A stretch of DNA of 41,615 nucleotides from RDXT01 sp033765305 (GTDB taxonomy: Bacteria; Bacteroidota; Bacteroidia; J057), in the NCBI GenBank assembly GCA_033765305.1, contig JANRID010000003.1, positions 1 to 41,615 of the forward strand, in the 5' to 3' direction. Numbering within the stretch: position 1 is the stretch's first letter; each line of letters begins with the position of its first letter. A model generated the notes under the pieces. The model saw nothing but the letters and a program-made list of their open reading frames with translations. It was not told the origin of the DNA and made no database searches. A program made the translations under genes and the position numbers. Positions 1-8,681 of the stretch are shown here, one piece after another.

Positions 1-480
1 GTTCACCGTGGGAACGGGCTGAACCGTCAGGGTGAGGGTCACGGTGGAGTCGCAGCCGTTGGCAGCGGTGAAGGTCTGGGTATAGACCCCGCCAGCCGTC
101 AGGCTCTGGCTGCCGAAGGCGAAGGGCAGCTCATTGGCGCACACCGTAGCCGAGATGCTGCTGCTGACTGCCGGGCTGACCGTCAGGGTGAGGGTCACGG
201 TGGAGTCGCAGCCGTTGGCAGCGGTGAAGGTCTGGGTATAGACCCCGCCAGCCGTCAGGCTTTGGGTGCCGAAGACGAAGGGCAGGTCGTTGGCGCAGAC
301 CGTAGCGGAGGTGCTGGTATTGAACACCGGCTTCACCGTCAGGGTCAGGACGATGATCGAATCGCAGCCTGCGGCCGTCGTCAGGGTGTCGTTGTACACG
401 CCGCCGGCTGTCAGGTTCTGCCCGTTGAATACAAAAGGCAGCTCAGACGGGCACACCGATGCGGAGATCGGCGTCGTCAC
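1..480 (-). repeat. Tandem 156-bp (52-aa) coding repeats, one pair with an 83-bp exact match
   Basis: Three consecutive in-frame units encode the 'VCxxxLPFxFGxQxLTAGG' and 'GCDSTVTLTLTV' motifs. Bases 23-105 and 179-261 are identical (83 bp) at a period of 156 bp, i.e. exactly one 52-residue unit. The third unit (about 330-480) is more diverged. Identity at DNA level, beyond protein similarity, indicates recent duplication or homogenisation. Confidence 0.85.
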
Positions 481-2748
481 CGGGTTGGCGGGGCAGGGCG
501 GAGCCGTAGCAGCCTGGATCAGCTGGCGGGCGATTTCCAGGACAGCAGCCTGGGAAACATCGTCGTTGTTGCAGCTGACAAAAGCGCCTGCATTCAGCAC
601 CGAGCTGTAGATGAGGGCGGTGGAGTAGTTGACATCCCCCACGTGGCCTACGAAGTCGTAGTTGGTGCCGCCGATGTTCAGCGAAAAACGCTCCGTGCCC
701 ATGCCGTAGGCATTGCTCGGGCGGCCCGTGATCGTGTTGAAGCTCAGCAGCTGGTTCAGCGAGGCCTGGCTCAGGATCTGGCCGCTGAAGAGCGCGCGCA
801 TGTAGAGCGCGATCACTTCAGGCGTAGCCACGATGGAGCCGGAAGCGCCGCTGCTCGTCAGCACGGAGGTCTGATCGGAGAGGGCTTCGGTGCCGAGGCC
901 GGAGAGGTTGAAGTAATACGTAGACGAGCTCGTCGGATTGGGCACATCCCAGAACTGAACCGGGCTGATGCCGGCAGGTGCCAGCACATACGTGTTCAGC
1001 AGGCTTTGCAGCGGCTGGCCGGTGAGCTGCTCCAGGCGTTCGCCCAGCAGCAGGTAGTTGGTCAGCGAGTACCGGAAGGTTCCGGCTGCGCCTGGCGCGC
1101 CCTGCGTGTTGACGTAGCTGTTCAGGATCGGCAGGTAGGACGGGACATTGGCCTCCCAGTCCTGCGAGAGGTTGTTGAACAGCAGCGAAAGGCCCGGGTT
1201 TTTGTAGTTGGCGCTGGCTGCAAAGTTGTTGATGCCCGTGGTGTGGCGCAGGAGCTGCTCGATCGTGCGGGTGGTCGGATAGATACTCGGGTTCAGGCCG
1301 GCGATCGGGCTTCCGAGGGTGGTGGACAGGGTAATGACCCCTTCCTCCACGAGCCGCAGCGTCAGGACGGCCATCAGGTGCTGGGAAATGTCCGACAGGC
1401 TGAACTTGATATTGGCCGTAGTCGGCGTGCCCACATCGGCAAAGCCGTTGAACACCGTCGCGATCGAGCCATTGGAGAGCACCGAAGCGCTCAGGCCGCC
1501 GGAAGCAAGCTGGTTCTGGTTCAGAATGGCCTGCAGGTTGGACACCGTGCCGGAAGGCGTTCCCGGAACCACCGTCAGGGTCAGCTGGGCCACCGAGTCG
1601 CAGCCCTCGGAGTTGGTTGCTACTGCCGAGGTGTACACCCCGGAAGCTGTGCGCAGTACGCCGTCGAAGAGGAAGCTGCTGCCTTGCACAATGGTAGCGG
1701 CAATGAGCGTCGTCTCCGGCGTGGGAGGACAAACCACTGCCACCGGAGGAATCACCACATCGCGCGGGGCATCCCCGACGCTGACCGTCGTGTAGTTGAT
1801 GCCTGTCAGATCACTGATGATCGCCACCTCATCTGCAGCCGTCAGGGCCACATAGGCCGTCGTGCCGTCGGCGGAGATCGCCACCCCGATGGGCTGGTCC
1901 GTAGGGTTGAAGAAGATGTCGTTGATAATCTCGTTGGTGCTCAGGTCGATCACAGAGAGTACGCCGCCGGCTTCCTGGGTGATCAGGGCCCTGCTGCCAT
2001 CGGCAGAAATAGCGACTTCGATCGAGCCGTTCATAAAGGCATCAAACCCGAACTGCTGCACGCGGGAAACCGCGTTCGTGCCGAGGTTGACCACGTTGGA
2101 GAAGAATGCGGAGGAGTTGGGAACCAAAGCCTTCGAGCCGTCCGGCGTGATGCGGATAGCGAAAGGGTTGGAGCTGTTGGAGCCCTGCAGGCCTTCGAGC
2201 ACGATGGTCGTGCCGGTGACCGTGTTGGTGGCGGCATCGATGACGCCCAGCTCGCCGAAGGAGCTGCGCACGACGTAGATCAGGTTCGTGCCGGGGCGCA
2301 GGGCCATGTCGGTAGGGCCGCCTGCGAAGCTGATGGTCGTAGCCAGCGTGCCGGCAGGCACGTTGTACACCCGTACTTCGTTCAGAGACAGGAACGAAAC
2401 GTAGAGTTTCGTGCCGTCTGCGCTGTAGAGTGCGTCGGAGGGAATGCCGCTGCCGACGGAGAAGCTCGACGAAACCGCATTGGTAGCCGTATTCACCAGC
2501 GAAATGGTGCCGCTGGTGGCATTGACTACGGCAAGCTGGCTGCCGTCGGGAGAAGGAGCGATGTCAACCGGCACGTTGCCAACGGCGATCGTCGCCGTGA
2601 CCGTGTTGGTAGCCAGGTTGATGACCGATACGTTGCTGGACAGCGTATTGGCCACATATGCGAAAGGCTGGGCCATCGCCTGTCCCAGGGCCGCGAAGGC
2701 CAGGGTCAGGGTCAGCAGCAGCCTGCGCACCTGTTGTGTAAAACGCAT
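1..2748 (-). CDS. Secreted YVTN-propeller / inactive serine-hydrolase-like repeat protein (3' end outside window)
   Basis: The frame is open from an ATG at 2748 to the left edge (916 codons), so the C-terminus is missing. A signal peptide (about residues 1-26, ending in Ala-Met-Ala-Gln) precedes a YVTN-type beta-propeller (about 28-330) with repeated 'SPDGS' turns. A serine beta-lactamase/penicillin-binding-like domain follows (about 400-735), with the hallmark 'LLRHTSGI'. At least three 52-aa repeats of the 'GCDST..LTLTV' type then run to the edge. At the SxxK position the sequence reads DISQ (D453, Q456), so both the nucleophile Ser and the general-base Lys are absent. The gene is a close paralogue of the one at 5428-8592, including 77 identical consecutive bases. 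By analogy a T9SS type A sorting domain is expected just beyond the edge (inference). It lies 142 bp downstream of the beta-helix gene on the same strand. Likely a cell-surface or secreted binding protein rather than an enzyme. Confidence 0.85.
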   Translation of the reverse strand, partial: MRFTQQVRRLLLTLTLAFAALGQAMAQPFAYVANTLSSNVSVINLATNTVTATIAVGNVPVDIAPSPDGSQLAVVNATSGTISLVNTATNAVSSSFSVGSGIPSDALYSADGTKLYVSFLSLNEVRVYNVPAGTLATTISFAGGPTDMALRPGTNLIYVVRSSFGELGVIDAATNTVTGTTIVLEGLQGSNSSNPFAIRITPDGSKALVPNSSAFFSNVVNLGTNAVSRVQQFGFDAFMNGSIEVAISADGSRALITQEAGGVLSVIDLSTNEIINDIFFNPTDQPIGVAISADGTTAYVALTAADEVAIISDLTGINYTTVSVGDAPRDVVIPPVAVVCPPTPETTLIAATIVQGSSFLFDGVLRTASGVYTSAVATNSEGCDSVAQLTLTVVPGTPSGTVSNLQAILNQNQLASGGLSASVLSNGSIATVFNGFADVGTPTTANIKFSLSDISQHLMAVLTLRLVEEGVITLSTTLGSPIAGLNPSIYPTTRTIEQLLRHTTGINNFAASANYKNPGLSLLFNNLSQDWEANVPSYLPILNSYVNTQGAPGAAGTFRYSLTNYLLLGERLEQLTGQPLQSLLNTYVLAPAGISPVQFWDVPNPTSSSTYYFNLSGLGTEALSDQTSVLTSSGASGSIVATPEVIALYMRALFSGQILSQASLNQLLSFNTITGRPSNAYGMGTERFSLNIGGTNYDFVGHVGDVNYSTALIYSSVLNAGAFVSCNNDDVSQAAVLEIARQLIQAATAPPCPANPVTTPISASVCPSELPFVFNGQNLTAGGVYNDTLTTAAGCDSIIVLTLTVKPVFNTSTSATVCANDLPFVFGTQSLTAGGVYTQTFTAANGCDSTVTLTLTVSPAVSSSISATVCANELPFAFGSQSLTAGGVYTQTFTAANGCDSTVTLTLTVQPVPTVN

Positions 2749-2890
2749 GGATTCTGGTGTTGAATGAAAGATGGTCTGGATAACGGAATCTTGAAAACCA
2801 GATCGTTTTCAGTGCGGATGCGGCAGGCTTGCGTGCTGGCCCTGCAGGTGCCGGACACGCGCGCCAAGTCTGCCGCTCCTGCAGGAAGCA

Positions 2891-4369
2891 TTACTGTACG
2901 ATGCCGTAGGCAGCGGTAGCGGTCCAGCCGGCCAGCCAGCCAGCGCCGGTGGGTGAAGCAGGGTCCACAGCGCCTGCAAAGCTGACGTTGTCGAAGAAGC
3001 CGCCGGCGGGCTCGTTGGCCAGCACGGTGCCGGCGCCGACCGGACGGAGGTCGAAGGAAGAGCCGTTGACCGTCAGCACGTTGGCAACCACCACGTTGTT
3101 GCCCACCACGCCGGTGGAGAGGCGGGTCAGGGTGGTGTTGGCGTTGGACACCGAACGGACCTGCTGGGTAGCGCCGGTAAAGCCGGTAGCGACTTCGTTC
3201 AGGCGGATGGCGTTGCCCGTGATGTTGGAGTAGGTGTTGTTCGACAGGTCGAGCGCCTGGATCGTGCCCACCGGAAGGCCGGAGATGTTGGTGGAGAAGT
3301 TCAGGTAGGAGCTGATGATGTCGTGGCGGTACTCGATGCGCTGACCGAAGGGCGAGCGGAAGAAGACGGAGTTCTTCACGTTGCCGCCGGCATTGTCGCG
3401 GATCTCGGTGATCTGGTTTTCCGTGCCGAAGGTGGCAGGCTTGCCGATGAAGGTCAGGTTGAAGATCACCGGCGTGGAGAACGGGGTAGCCGTAGCGGGC
3501 AGGTCGCCGCCGTCCCATTCGCCGAGGCGGTTGCCTTTGCCTACGCTGATGGCAATCCAGAACTGGCCGCGGCCGCGGAAGCCCTGGTCGTAGTCGAAGC
3601 CGTCGTCGTCGGCACAGGTCACCACAGCATACTTCGTGTCCACCGTGCCGCCGAAGTATTCGATGCCGTCGTCGGCATTGGCGAGCACTTCCACAAACTC
3701 GATGATGGTGCCGCGGCCTACACCGCCCAGCGTCAGGCCGTTCACTTCATTGTTGTCGGAGAGGATGTCTCCGCCATGACGGATGGAAATGTAGCGCAGG
3801 ATGCCGCTGTTGTCGTTGTCGTTGGTGCCGCCGAACTTGGAGAGCAGTGCGGTGGTCGGGTTCAGGGTCACGATGCCTTCGATGGTGTTTTCCACGAAGC
3901 TGCCGTTGAAGTTGGCGGCAGGGGAGCTCACCGTAGCTTCGCCCAGCACGATCAGGCCGCCCCAGAGACCGATGCTGTCGCAGGTCAGGTCGGTCGTGCT
4001 GTTGAGGTCGTCCTTGACAGCCGTGAAGATAATCGGCTGAGCAGCCGTGCCTTGGGCGTTGATGAAGCCCGTGCGGGACACGATCAGGGCACCTACGCGC
4101 TCTTCCACGTTGGAGATAGCACCCAGGTTCTGGCCGCCAGGCAGGATGTTGTTGGCAGCGTTGTTGTCCAGGCCGCGCACAACCACGCCGGGCTGGATGG
4201 TCAGGGTCGCGCCGTCGCGCACAAAGACGTAACCGTCCAGGATGTAGGGATTCCCGGCAGGCGTCCAGGTGGTGTTGGCGGTGATGTCAGCCGTGACAAT
4301 CGTCTGGGCATTCACTGCGCCGGCAAACGTCAGTGCCAGGGCGAAGGCCTTTGGGTTAAAGAAGTTCAT
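2891..4369 (-). CDS. Secreted beta-helix-type surface protein of unknown function
   Basis: 492 aa with a clear signal peptide (residues 1-21, ending Val-Asn-Ala-Gln). The body has the character of a widespread Bacteroidota family: 'YILDGYVFVRDGATLTIQPG' near the N-terminus, then 'GLWGGLIVLGEA', 'ISIRHGG', 'NGLTLGGVGRGT', 'DDGIEYFGGTVDTKY' and 'DDDGFDYDQGFRGRGQFW'. This pattern fits a right-handed parallel beta-helix. I see no T9SS sorting domain at the C-terminus, so the protein is either periplasmic or exported by another route. Homologues are often found near TonB-dependent receptors (my recollection), and here one lies upstream on the same strand at 10168-13179. A 1-kb non-coding stretch and a terminator separate it from the upstream gene, so it probably has its own promoter. 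The substrate or partner is unknown. Confidence 0.85.
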   Translation of the reverse strand: MNFFNPKAFALALTFAGAVNAQTIVTADITANTTWTPAGNPYILDGYVFVRDGATLTIQPGVVVRGLDNNAANNILPGGQNLGAISNVEERVGALIVSRTGFINAQGTAAQPIIFTAVKDDLNSTTDLTCDSIGLWGGLIVLGEATVSSPAANFNGSFVENTIEGIVTLNPTTALLSKFGGTNDNDNSGILRYISIRHGGDILSDNNEVNGLTLGGVGRGTIIEFVEVLANADDGIEYFGGTVDTKYAVVTCADDDGFDYDQGFRGRGQFWIAISVGKGNRLGEWDGGDLPATATPFSTPVIFNLTFIGKPATFGTENQITEIRDNAGGNVKNSVFFRSPFGQRIEYRHDIISSYLNFSTNISGLPVGTIQALDLSNNTYSNITGNAIRLNEVATGFTGATQQVRSVSNANTTLTRLSTGVVGNNVVVANVLTVNGSSFDLRPVGAGTVLANEPAGGFFDNVSFAGAVDPASPTGAGWLAGWTATAAYGIVQ

Positions 4370-4688
4370 AATGCTGTTGATGGTTAAGATGAATATGCAG
4401 ATGTTGTAGAATATGCGGACCGGAATACATGCAGCGCCTCGCCGGCATCTGCTGAATACATGAAATCAAGCACACCCGCCCCGGACAGCAGGTACGGCAT
4501 GTCCGGAGAGCCGAGATTTGTATGTCTTGATTACCAGGCTGTTAGGGAATATTGTTCCTGTGCGGGAACCAGAACACGTTACGCCAGCATGCGTACCAGG
4601 CACCAATCAGAAGCTGTATAGCAGATGCGCATGCAGGTATTCGTCAACCTGCCGTGCGATTGAAGCATCCTACTCATCCTTTAGTGAT

Positions 4689-4711
4689 CAAAAATAGAAA
4701 CCCCGCTCCAA
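4689..4711 (-). promoter_or_regulatory. Weak candidate promoter for the beta-helix gene
   Basis: On the minus strand TATTTTTG (4696 down to 4689) matches the Bacteroidota -7 consensus TAnnTTTG at every fixed position. No good -33 TTG lies at the usual 19-21 bp; a TTG at 4711-4709 is too close. It would imply a leader of about 310 nt before the ATG at 4369. The surroundings are AT-rich, so a chance match is quite possible. Confidence 0.25.
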
Positions 4712-5310
4712 ACCGGACCAGAAACAGGGGTTATATTTGCGTTAATTTATAATTAAGTGCTATTTTATTAAATAAAAATATAAATGAATTGTATAATTTA
4801 TATATTTGTTTTATACACAAGTGGTTTGTGAATCGATCTGCTATCCGGCTAATAATCAGGTGGCTAGGCCGGCTGTGCCGCCGGGTTCCGGATCGGAGGC
4901 CCGCCTGCCCGGAAAAGACCGCTTGAATTGCCGGATTATCCCAGTATTGCCTGGTGTAATGGCTATGTTACGCCGCCTCCGAAGCACGGTGCCGTTCCGG
5001 CATCCGGCGTTTTGTAAATACATATTTGAAATAAATTTACGGTAAAATTTTATGAGAATTGAATAAATGAAATTATAAACTACATACTTCTCCGCCGGCA
5101 CTGCCCGGGCCGTCCGGGAACCGGATTGATTATTTTTCATTTTTCGCTGAAACAGATGCAACTATGGAATTTCAGCCTGTGTTTTCTGCGGATCTGGCAA
5201 TGCGCACGCCAGCTCCGGAACGCAGCCCCAAAGCATATTTCGATGTGCCAATGCAATAGCGAATGATGTTTCGCAATTGGTCATGCCCGCCCCGGTCATG
5301 CCCGGCCTCC

Positions 5311-5324
5311 CCGGCATATGCCGG
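5311..5324. repeat. Perfect 14-bp palindrome
   Basis: CCGGCATATGCCGG is its own reverse complement with no spacer. It lies in the non-coding stretch 43 bp downstream of the terminator hairpin on the minus strand. No flanking gene start is close. Function unknown. Confidence 0.5.
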
Positions 5325-5366
5325 ATGCTGAAGTTTCCAGCACCCGGCAGGATAGGCCTGGAAACC

Positions 5367-5395
5367 AAAAACCGGAGCAGCCTGTGCTGCTCCGG
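5367..5395 (-). terminator. Rho-independent terminator of the 5428-8592 gene
   Basis: On the minus strand, a 9-bp perfect stem (arms 5387-5395 and 5372-5380, CCGGAGCAG and its complement) with a 6-nt loop is followed at once by five T residues (5371-5367), then GG and TTT. It starts 32 bp after the stop codon at 5428. Form and position are those of an intrinsic terminator, so transcription from upstream probably ends here. Confidence 0.8.
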
Positions 5396-5427
5396 CGGGG
5401 CATGATGAAGAAAATCTGTTCAATTCT

Positions 5428-8400
5428 TCAGGGCTGCGCCAGGAACGGCTGCGAGGCCTGGATGGCCCCGTTCCGCAGGTGCACGTAGTACACGCCTGCG
5501 GGCAGCTCGCCCAGCCGCAGCGTGACCGCCTGCCTGCCTGCGCCATATACGCCCGGCGCTTCGCGCAGCACCGTCTGTCCCAGCGCATTGCGCACCTCAA
5601 TCTGCACTTCGCCGGCTGCCGGCAGCTCAAACTCCGCGCGCAGCGTGCCGCCAGCAGGGTTCGGCGACAGCTTCAGACGCAGGCGCGCGCCCAGCTCGTC
5701 CCCGATGCCCGTCTGCGGCAGCACCACCAGGGTCAGCGTCACCGCAGAGTCGCAGTTCTGTGCCGAGGCAAACGTATTGGTGTAGGTGCCCGCCGCCGTC
5801 AGCGTCTGGCTGCCAAATACATAGCTCTGGCCCGAAATGATGGTATCCGTCACCGCCGTCTGATACACCTGGCCCACCGTCAGCGTGAGCACCGCAGTGG
5901 AGTCGCAGCCGTTGGCGGCTTCAAACGTTTCGCTGTACACTCCTGCCGCCGTCAGGCTCTGGGTTCCGAACGGGTAGGGCAGGCTGTTGCTGCATACCGT
6001 CAGGCTGAACGCATTGACCGGCGGCACAGGCAGCACCGTGAGCGTCAGGGCCACGGTCGAGTCGCAGCCGGCTGCGGTCTGGAAAACTTCCGTATAGACG
6101 CCCGCTGCCGTGACCGACTGGCTTCCAAACGCATACGGCAGCTGATTGGCGCAGACCGTATCGGCCAGCGCGCTGTTGAGCGCCGGGTTCACCGTCAGCG
6201 TCAGCACGATGATCGAATCGCAGCCGCCGGCTGTCGTCAGCGTGTCGCTGTACACGCCCGCCGCAGTCAGGCTTGCGCCGTTGAAGAGATAGGGCAAGGC
6301 AGACGAGCAGACGGTATCGGCAGTCTGCTCCGTGACCGGCGAGGGCGGGCAGGGCGGGTTGAGCGCCGCTTCGATGAGCCTGCGGGCAATCTCCAGCACC
6401 GTGTCCTGCGGCACGGCGTCGTTGTTCGATGAGACAAACGCGCCTGCATTCAGCACCGGGCTGTAAATCAAGGCGGCAGAATAGTTGACATCGCCCACAT
6501 GCCCTGTGAAGTCATAGCTGTTCCCGCCGATAGTCAGCGGGAAACGCTCCGTGCCCATGCCGTAGGCATTGCTCGGGCGGCCTGTAATGGCGTTGAAGCT
6601 CATCAGCTGGTTCAGCGAGGCCTGGCTCAGGATCTGGCCGCTGAAGAGCGCGCGCATGTAGAGCGCGATCACTTCAGGCGCAGCTACGATGGAGCCCGAA
6701 GCCCCGGTGCTCGTCAGCACGGAGGTCTGGTCGGAAAGCGCTTCGATGCCGAGGCCGGAGAGGTTGAAGTAATAGGTGGAGGAATTGGCCGGATTAGGCA
6801 CTTTCCAGAACTCCATCGGGCCGATGCCGGCGGGTGCCAGCACGTAGGTGTCGAGCAGGCTCTGCAGGGACTGGCCGGTGGCCTGCTCCAGTTTTTCGCC
6901 CAGCAGCAGGAAATTGGTCGGGGAATACTTGAAGGTGCCGGGAACCGCATTCGGCTGCGGAAACACATACGACTGCACGATCTGCGCATAATTCGCCGTG
7001 CTCCAGTCCTGGGCCAGGTTGCCGAACAGAATCGAAAGCGCCGGGCTGCGGTAGTTGGCGGTGTTGTAGGTGTTGATCCCGCTGGTATGGCGCAGCAGCT
7101 GCTCGATCGTGGTATTCTGGGGGATGTCGTTCGGGTTGTTGGGGAAATTGGGCAGCGCGCCCAGGGCAGTGCCGAGGGTGATCACGCCTTCCTCTGCAAG
7201 CCGCAGCGTCAGGACCGCCATCAGGTGCTGGGAAATATCCGAGAGGCCGAACTTGATGCCGGGCTGAGCAGGCGTGCCCACATCGGCGAAGCCGTTGGCG
7301 AGGGCCGCCACCGTGCCGTTGGACAGCACCGAAGCGCTGAGCCCGCCGGAGCTGAGCGTGGACTGGTCGAGCACCGTCTGAAGGTAGGCGCTCAGTGCCG
7401 GGCTGGCAGCCGGCACCACGGTCAGGGTCAGCTGGGCCACCGAGTCGCAGCCCTCCGAGTTGGGATACACTGCCGAGGTGTATACCCCGGAGCTGGTGCG
7501 CAGCACCCCGTCAAAGAGGTAGCTGCCGCCAGCCACGATGGTTGCGGCGATCTGGGCCGTGTCCGGCACCGGCGGGCACAGCTGCGCAGCTGAGAGGATG
7601 ACGATGTCGCGGGGCGCATCCCCCACAGCTACGGTCGTGAAGGTGCCTGCGGCCAGATCTACAATCGCCACGGCATCAGAAGCCGTCAGGGCTACATAAG
7701 CCGTGCTCCCGTCGGGCGATACGGCCACCCCGATCGGCTGGTCCGTGGGGCCGAAGAAAATATCGCTGACGATGGAGTTGGTGTTTAGGTCCACGACAGA
7801 GAGCACGCCGCCCGCTTCCTGGGTAATCAGCGCCGTATCGCCGCCGGGCGTAATGGCTACTTCGATCGAGCCGTTCATAAAGGCATCGAACCCGAACTGC
7901 TGCACCCGGGAGGCGGTATTGGCATTCAGGTTCACCACATTGGAGTAGAAGGCGGAGGAATTCGGCACAACGGCCTTGCTGCCGTCCGGCGTGATGCGGA
8001 TGGCGAAGGGGTTGGAGCTGTTGGCGCCCAGCAGGCCTTCGAGCACAATATTGGTAGCGGTAACGGTATGGGTCGAGGCATCGATGACTCCCAGCTCGCC
8101 CAGCGAACTGCGCAGGGTATAGATCAGGTTCGTGCCGGGGCGCAGGGCCATGTCGGTAGGGCCGCCGGCGAAGGGAATCGTCGTCAGCAGGGTGCCGGCG
8201 GGCAGGCTGTACGCGCGGACCTCGTTCAGCGACAGAAAGGACACATACAGCGTGGTGCCGTCCGGGCTGTAGAGGGCGTCGGAGGGGATGCCGCTGACCG
8301 GAAAGGTGGCCGTGACGGCATAGGTGGCGGCGTCCACAAGCGAAATGGTGCCGCTGGTGGCATTGACTACGGCAAACTGGCTGCCGTCCGGGGACGGCGC

Positions 8401-8592
8401 AATGTCCACAGGCACCGTGCCTACGCCGAAGGTAGTATCGACCGTTCCGGTGGCCAGATCGAGTACAGATACGTTGTTGCTCAGGGTGTTGGCTACAAAG
8501 GCATACGGCTGGGCCGGCAAGCGCTGCGCAGCGGCCAGCAGGGCCAGGCTGCACCACATCAGGGCCTGTTTCAGGGTACGGTTCTGGTTCAT
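5428..8592 (-). CDS. Secreted YVTN-propeller / inactive serine-hydrolase-like protein with type A T9SS sorting domain
   Basis: 1054 aa. Order: signal peptide (1-27), about seven-bladed YVTN-type propeller (29-330), one degenerate 52-aa repeat (about 345-395), serine beta-lactamase-like domain (about 400-735), four 52-aa 'GCDS..LTLTV' repeats (about 757-962), and a C-terminal type A sorting domain (about 970-1054) that opens with 'KLSPNPAGG' and has 'LPAGVYYVHL'. The hydrolase-like domain keeps 'LLRHTSGIN', Tyr556 (in YSPTN) and His698 (in GHVGD). The SxxK motif is replaced by D452-I-S-Q455, so beta-lactamase or peptidase chemistry by the usual route is not expected. The gene lies 89 bp downstream of the related 8682-10121 gene and ends at a strong terminator. 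It is probably exported across the outer membrane by the T9SS and displayed or released; the ligand is unknown. Confidence 0.9.
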   Translation of the reverse strand: MNQNRTLKQALMWCSLALLAAAQRLPAQPYAFVANTLSNNVSVLDLATGTVDTTFGVGTVPVDIAPSPDGSQFAVVNATSGTISLVDAATYAVTATFPVSGIPSDALYSPDGTTLYVSFLSLNEVRAYSLPAGTLLTTIPFAGGPTDMALRPGTNLIYTLRSSLGELGVIDASTHTVTATNIVLEGLLGANSSNPFAIRITPDGSKAVVPNSSAFYSNVVNLNANTASRVQQFGFDAFMNGSIEVAITPGGDTALITQEAGGVLSVVDLNTNSIVSDIFFGPTDQPIGVAVSPDGSTAYVALTASDAVAIVDLAAGTFTTVAVGDAPRDIVILSAAQLCPPVPDTAQIAATIVAGGSYLFDGVLRTSSGVYTSAVYPNSEGCDSVAQLTLTVVPAASPALSAYLQTVLDQSTLSSGGLSASVLSNGTVAALANGFADVGTPAQPGIKFGLSDISQHLMAVLTLRLAEEGVITLGTALGALPNFPNNPNDIPQNTTIEQLLRHTSGINTYNTANYRSPALSILFGNLAQDWSTANYAQIVQSYVFPQPNAVPGTFKYSPTNFLLLGEKLEQATGQSLQSLLDTYVLAPAGIGPMEFWKVPNPANSSTYYFNLSGLGIEALSDQTSVLTSTGASGSIVAAPEVIALYMRALFSGQILSQASLNQLMSFNAITGRPSNAYGMGTERFPLTIGGNSYDFTGHVGDVNYSAALIYSPVLNAGAFVSSNNDAVPQDTVLEIARRLIEAALNPPCPPSPVTEQTADTVCSSALPYLFNGASLTAAGVYSDTLTTAGGCDSIIVLTLTVNPALNSALADTVCANQLPYAFGSQSVTAAGVYTEVFQTAAGCDSTVALTLTVLPVPPVNAFSLTVCSNSLPYPFGTQSLTAAGVYSETFEAANGCDSTAVLTLTVGQVYQTAVTDTIISGQSYVFGSQTLTAAGTYTNTFASAQNCDSAVTLTLVVLPQTGIGDELGARLRLKLSPNPAGGTLRAEFELPAAGEVQIEVRNALGQTVLREAPGVYGAGRQAVTLRLGELPAGVYYVHLRNGAIQASQPFLAQP

Positions 8593-8639
8593 AGCGGTTG
8601 AAAATCAGTTCAGGTTCGGAAATAGGGATGAAATCCAAA

Positions 8640-8672
8640 GCGGCCGCCCGGAGCCTGGCTCCGGGCGGCCGC
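8640..8672 (-). terminator. Strong 15-bp GC hairpin between two secretome genes
   Basis: Arms 8640-8654 and 8658-8672 are perfect reverse complements (15 bp, nearly all G/C) around a 3-nt loop. On the minus strand it begins 9 bp after the stop codon at 8682 and is followed by TTTGGATTTC, a poor T-tract. It could be a partial terminator or a 3'-end-stabilising hairpin. The space left before the next ATG (8592) is 47 bp, which I could not match to a promoter, so read-through is likely. Confidence 0.6.
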
Positions 8673-8681
8673 CTAAGCAGG

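Larger units (their letters stand above)
4370..5427. other. 1058-bp non-coding stretch, AT-rich in its centre
   Basis: No credible gene is present; short open frames on both strands lack family resemblance and shift composition along their length. Bases about 4680-4830 and 5010-5090 are strongly AT-rich compared with the GC-rich surroundings. It contains the terminator of the 5428-8592 gene (5367-5395), a perfect 14-bp palindrome (5311-5324), and several TAnnTTTG-like words. The best-placed word for the minus-strand gene at 4369 is at 4689-4696. It may hold the promoter and long leader of that gene, a small RNA, or decayed sequence. Confidence 0.6.

Noticed and set aside
1..480. CRISPR-like regular repeats
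   Set aside because: The repeats are in-frame coding units of 156 bp without spacers.
262..2763. 833-codon plus-strand open frame
   Set aside because: It mirrors the minus-strand propeller/hydrolase gene, and its product is low-complexity without family resemblance. Similar mirror frames lie opposite 8682-10121, 10168-13179 and 34557-36545.
2792..2811. 7-bp inverted repeat between the beta-helix gene and the next gene
   Set aside because: AT-rich, no T-tract, and not placed near a recognisable promoter; too weak to call a terminator.
4732..4808. Two TATATTTG words on the plus strand (4732-4739 and 4801-4808)
   Set aside because: No plus-strand gene follows and no -33 TTG is correctly spaced; the AT-rich context makes chance matches likely.
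4856..5161. 101-codon minus-strand open frame in the non-coding stretch
   Set aside because: Composition changes sharply along it, there is no recognisable motif, and it crosses an AT-rich segment.
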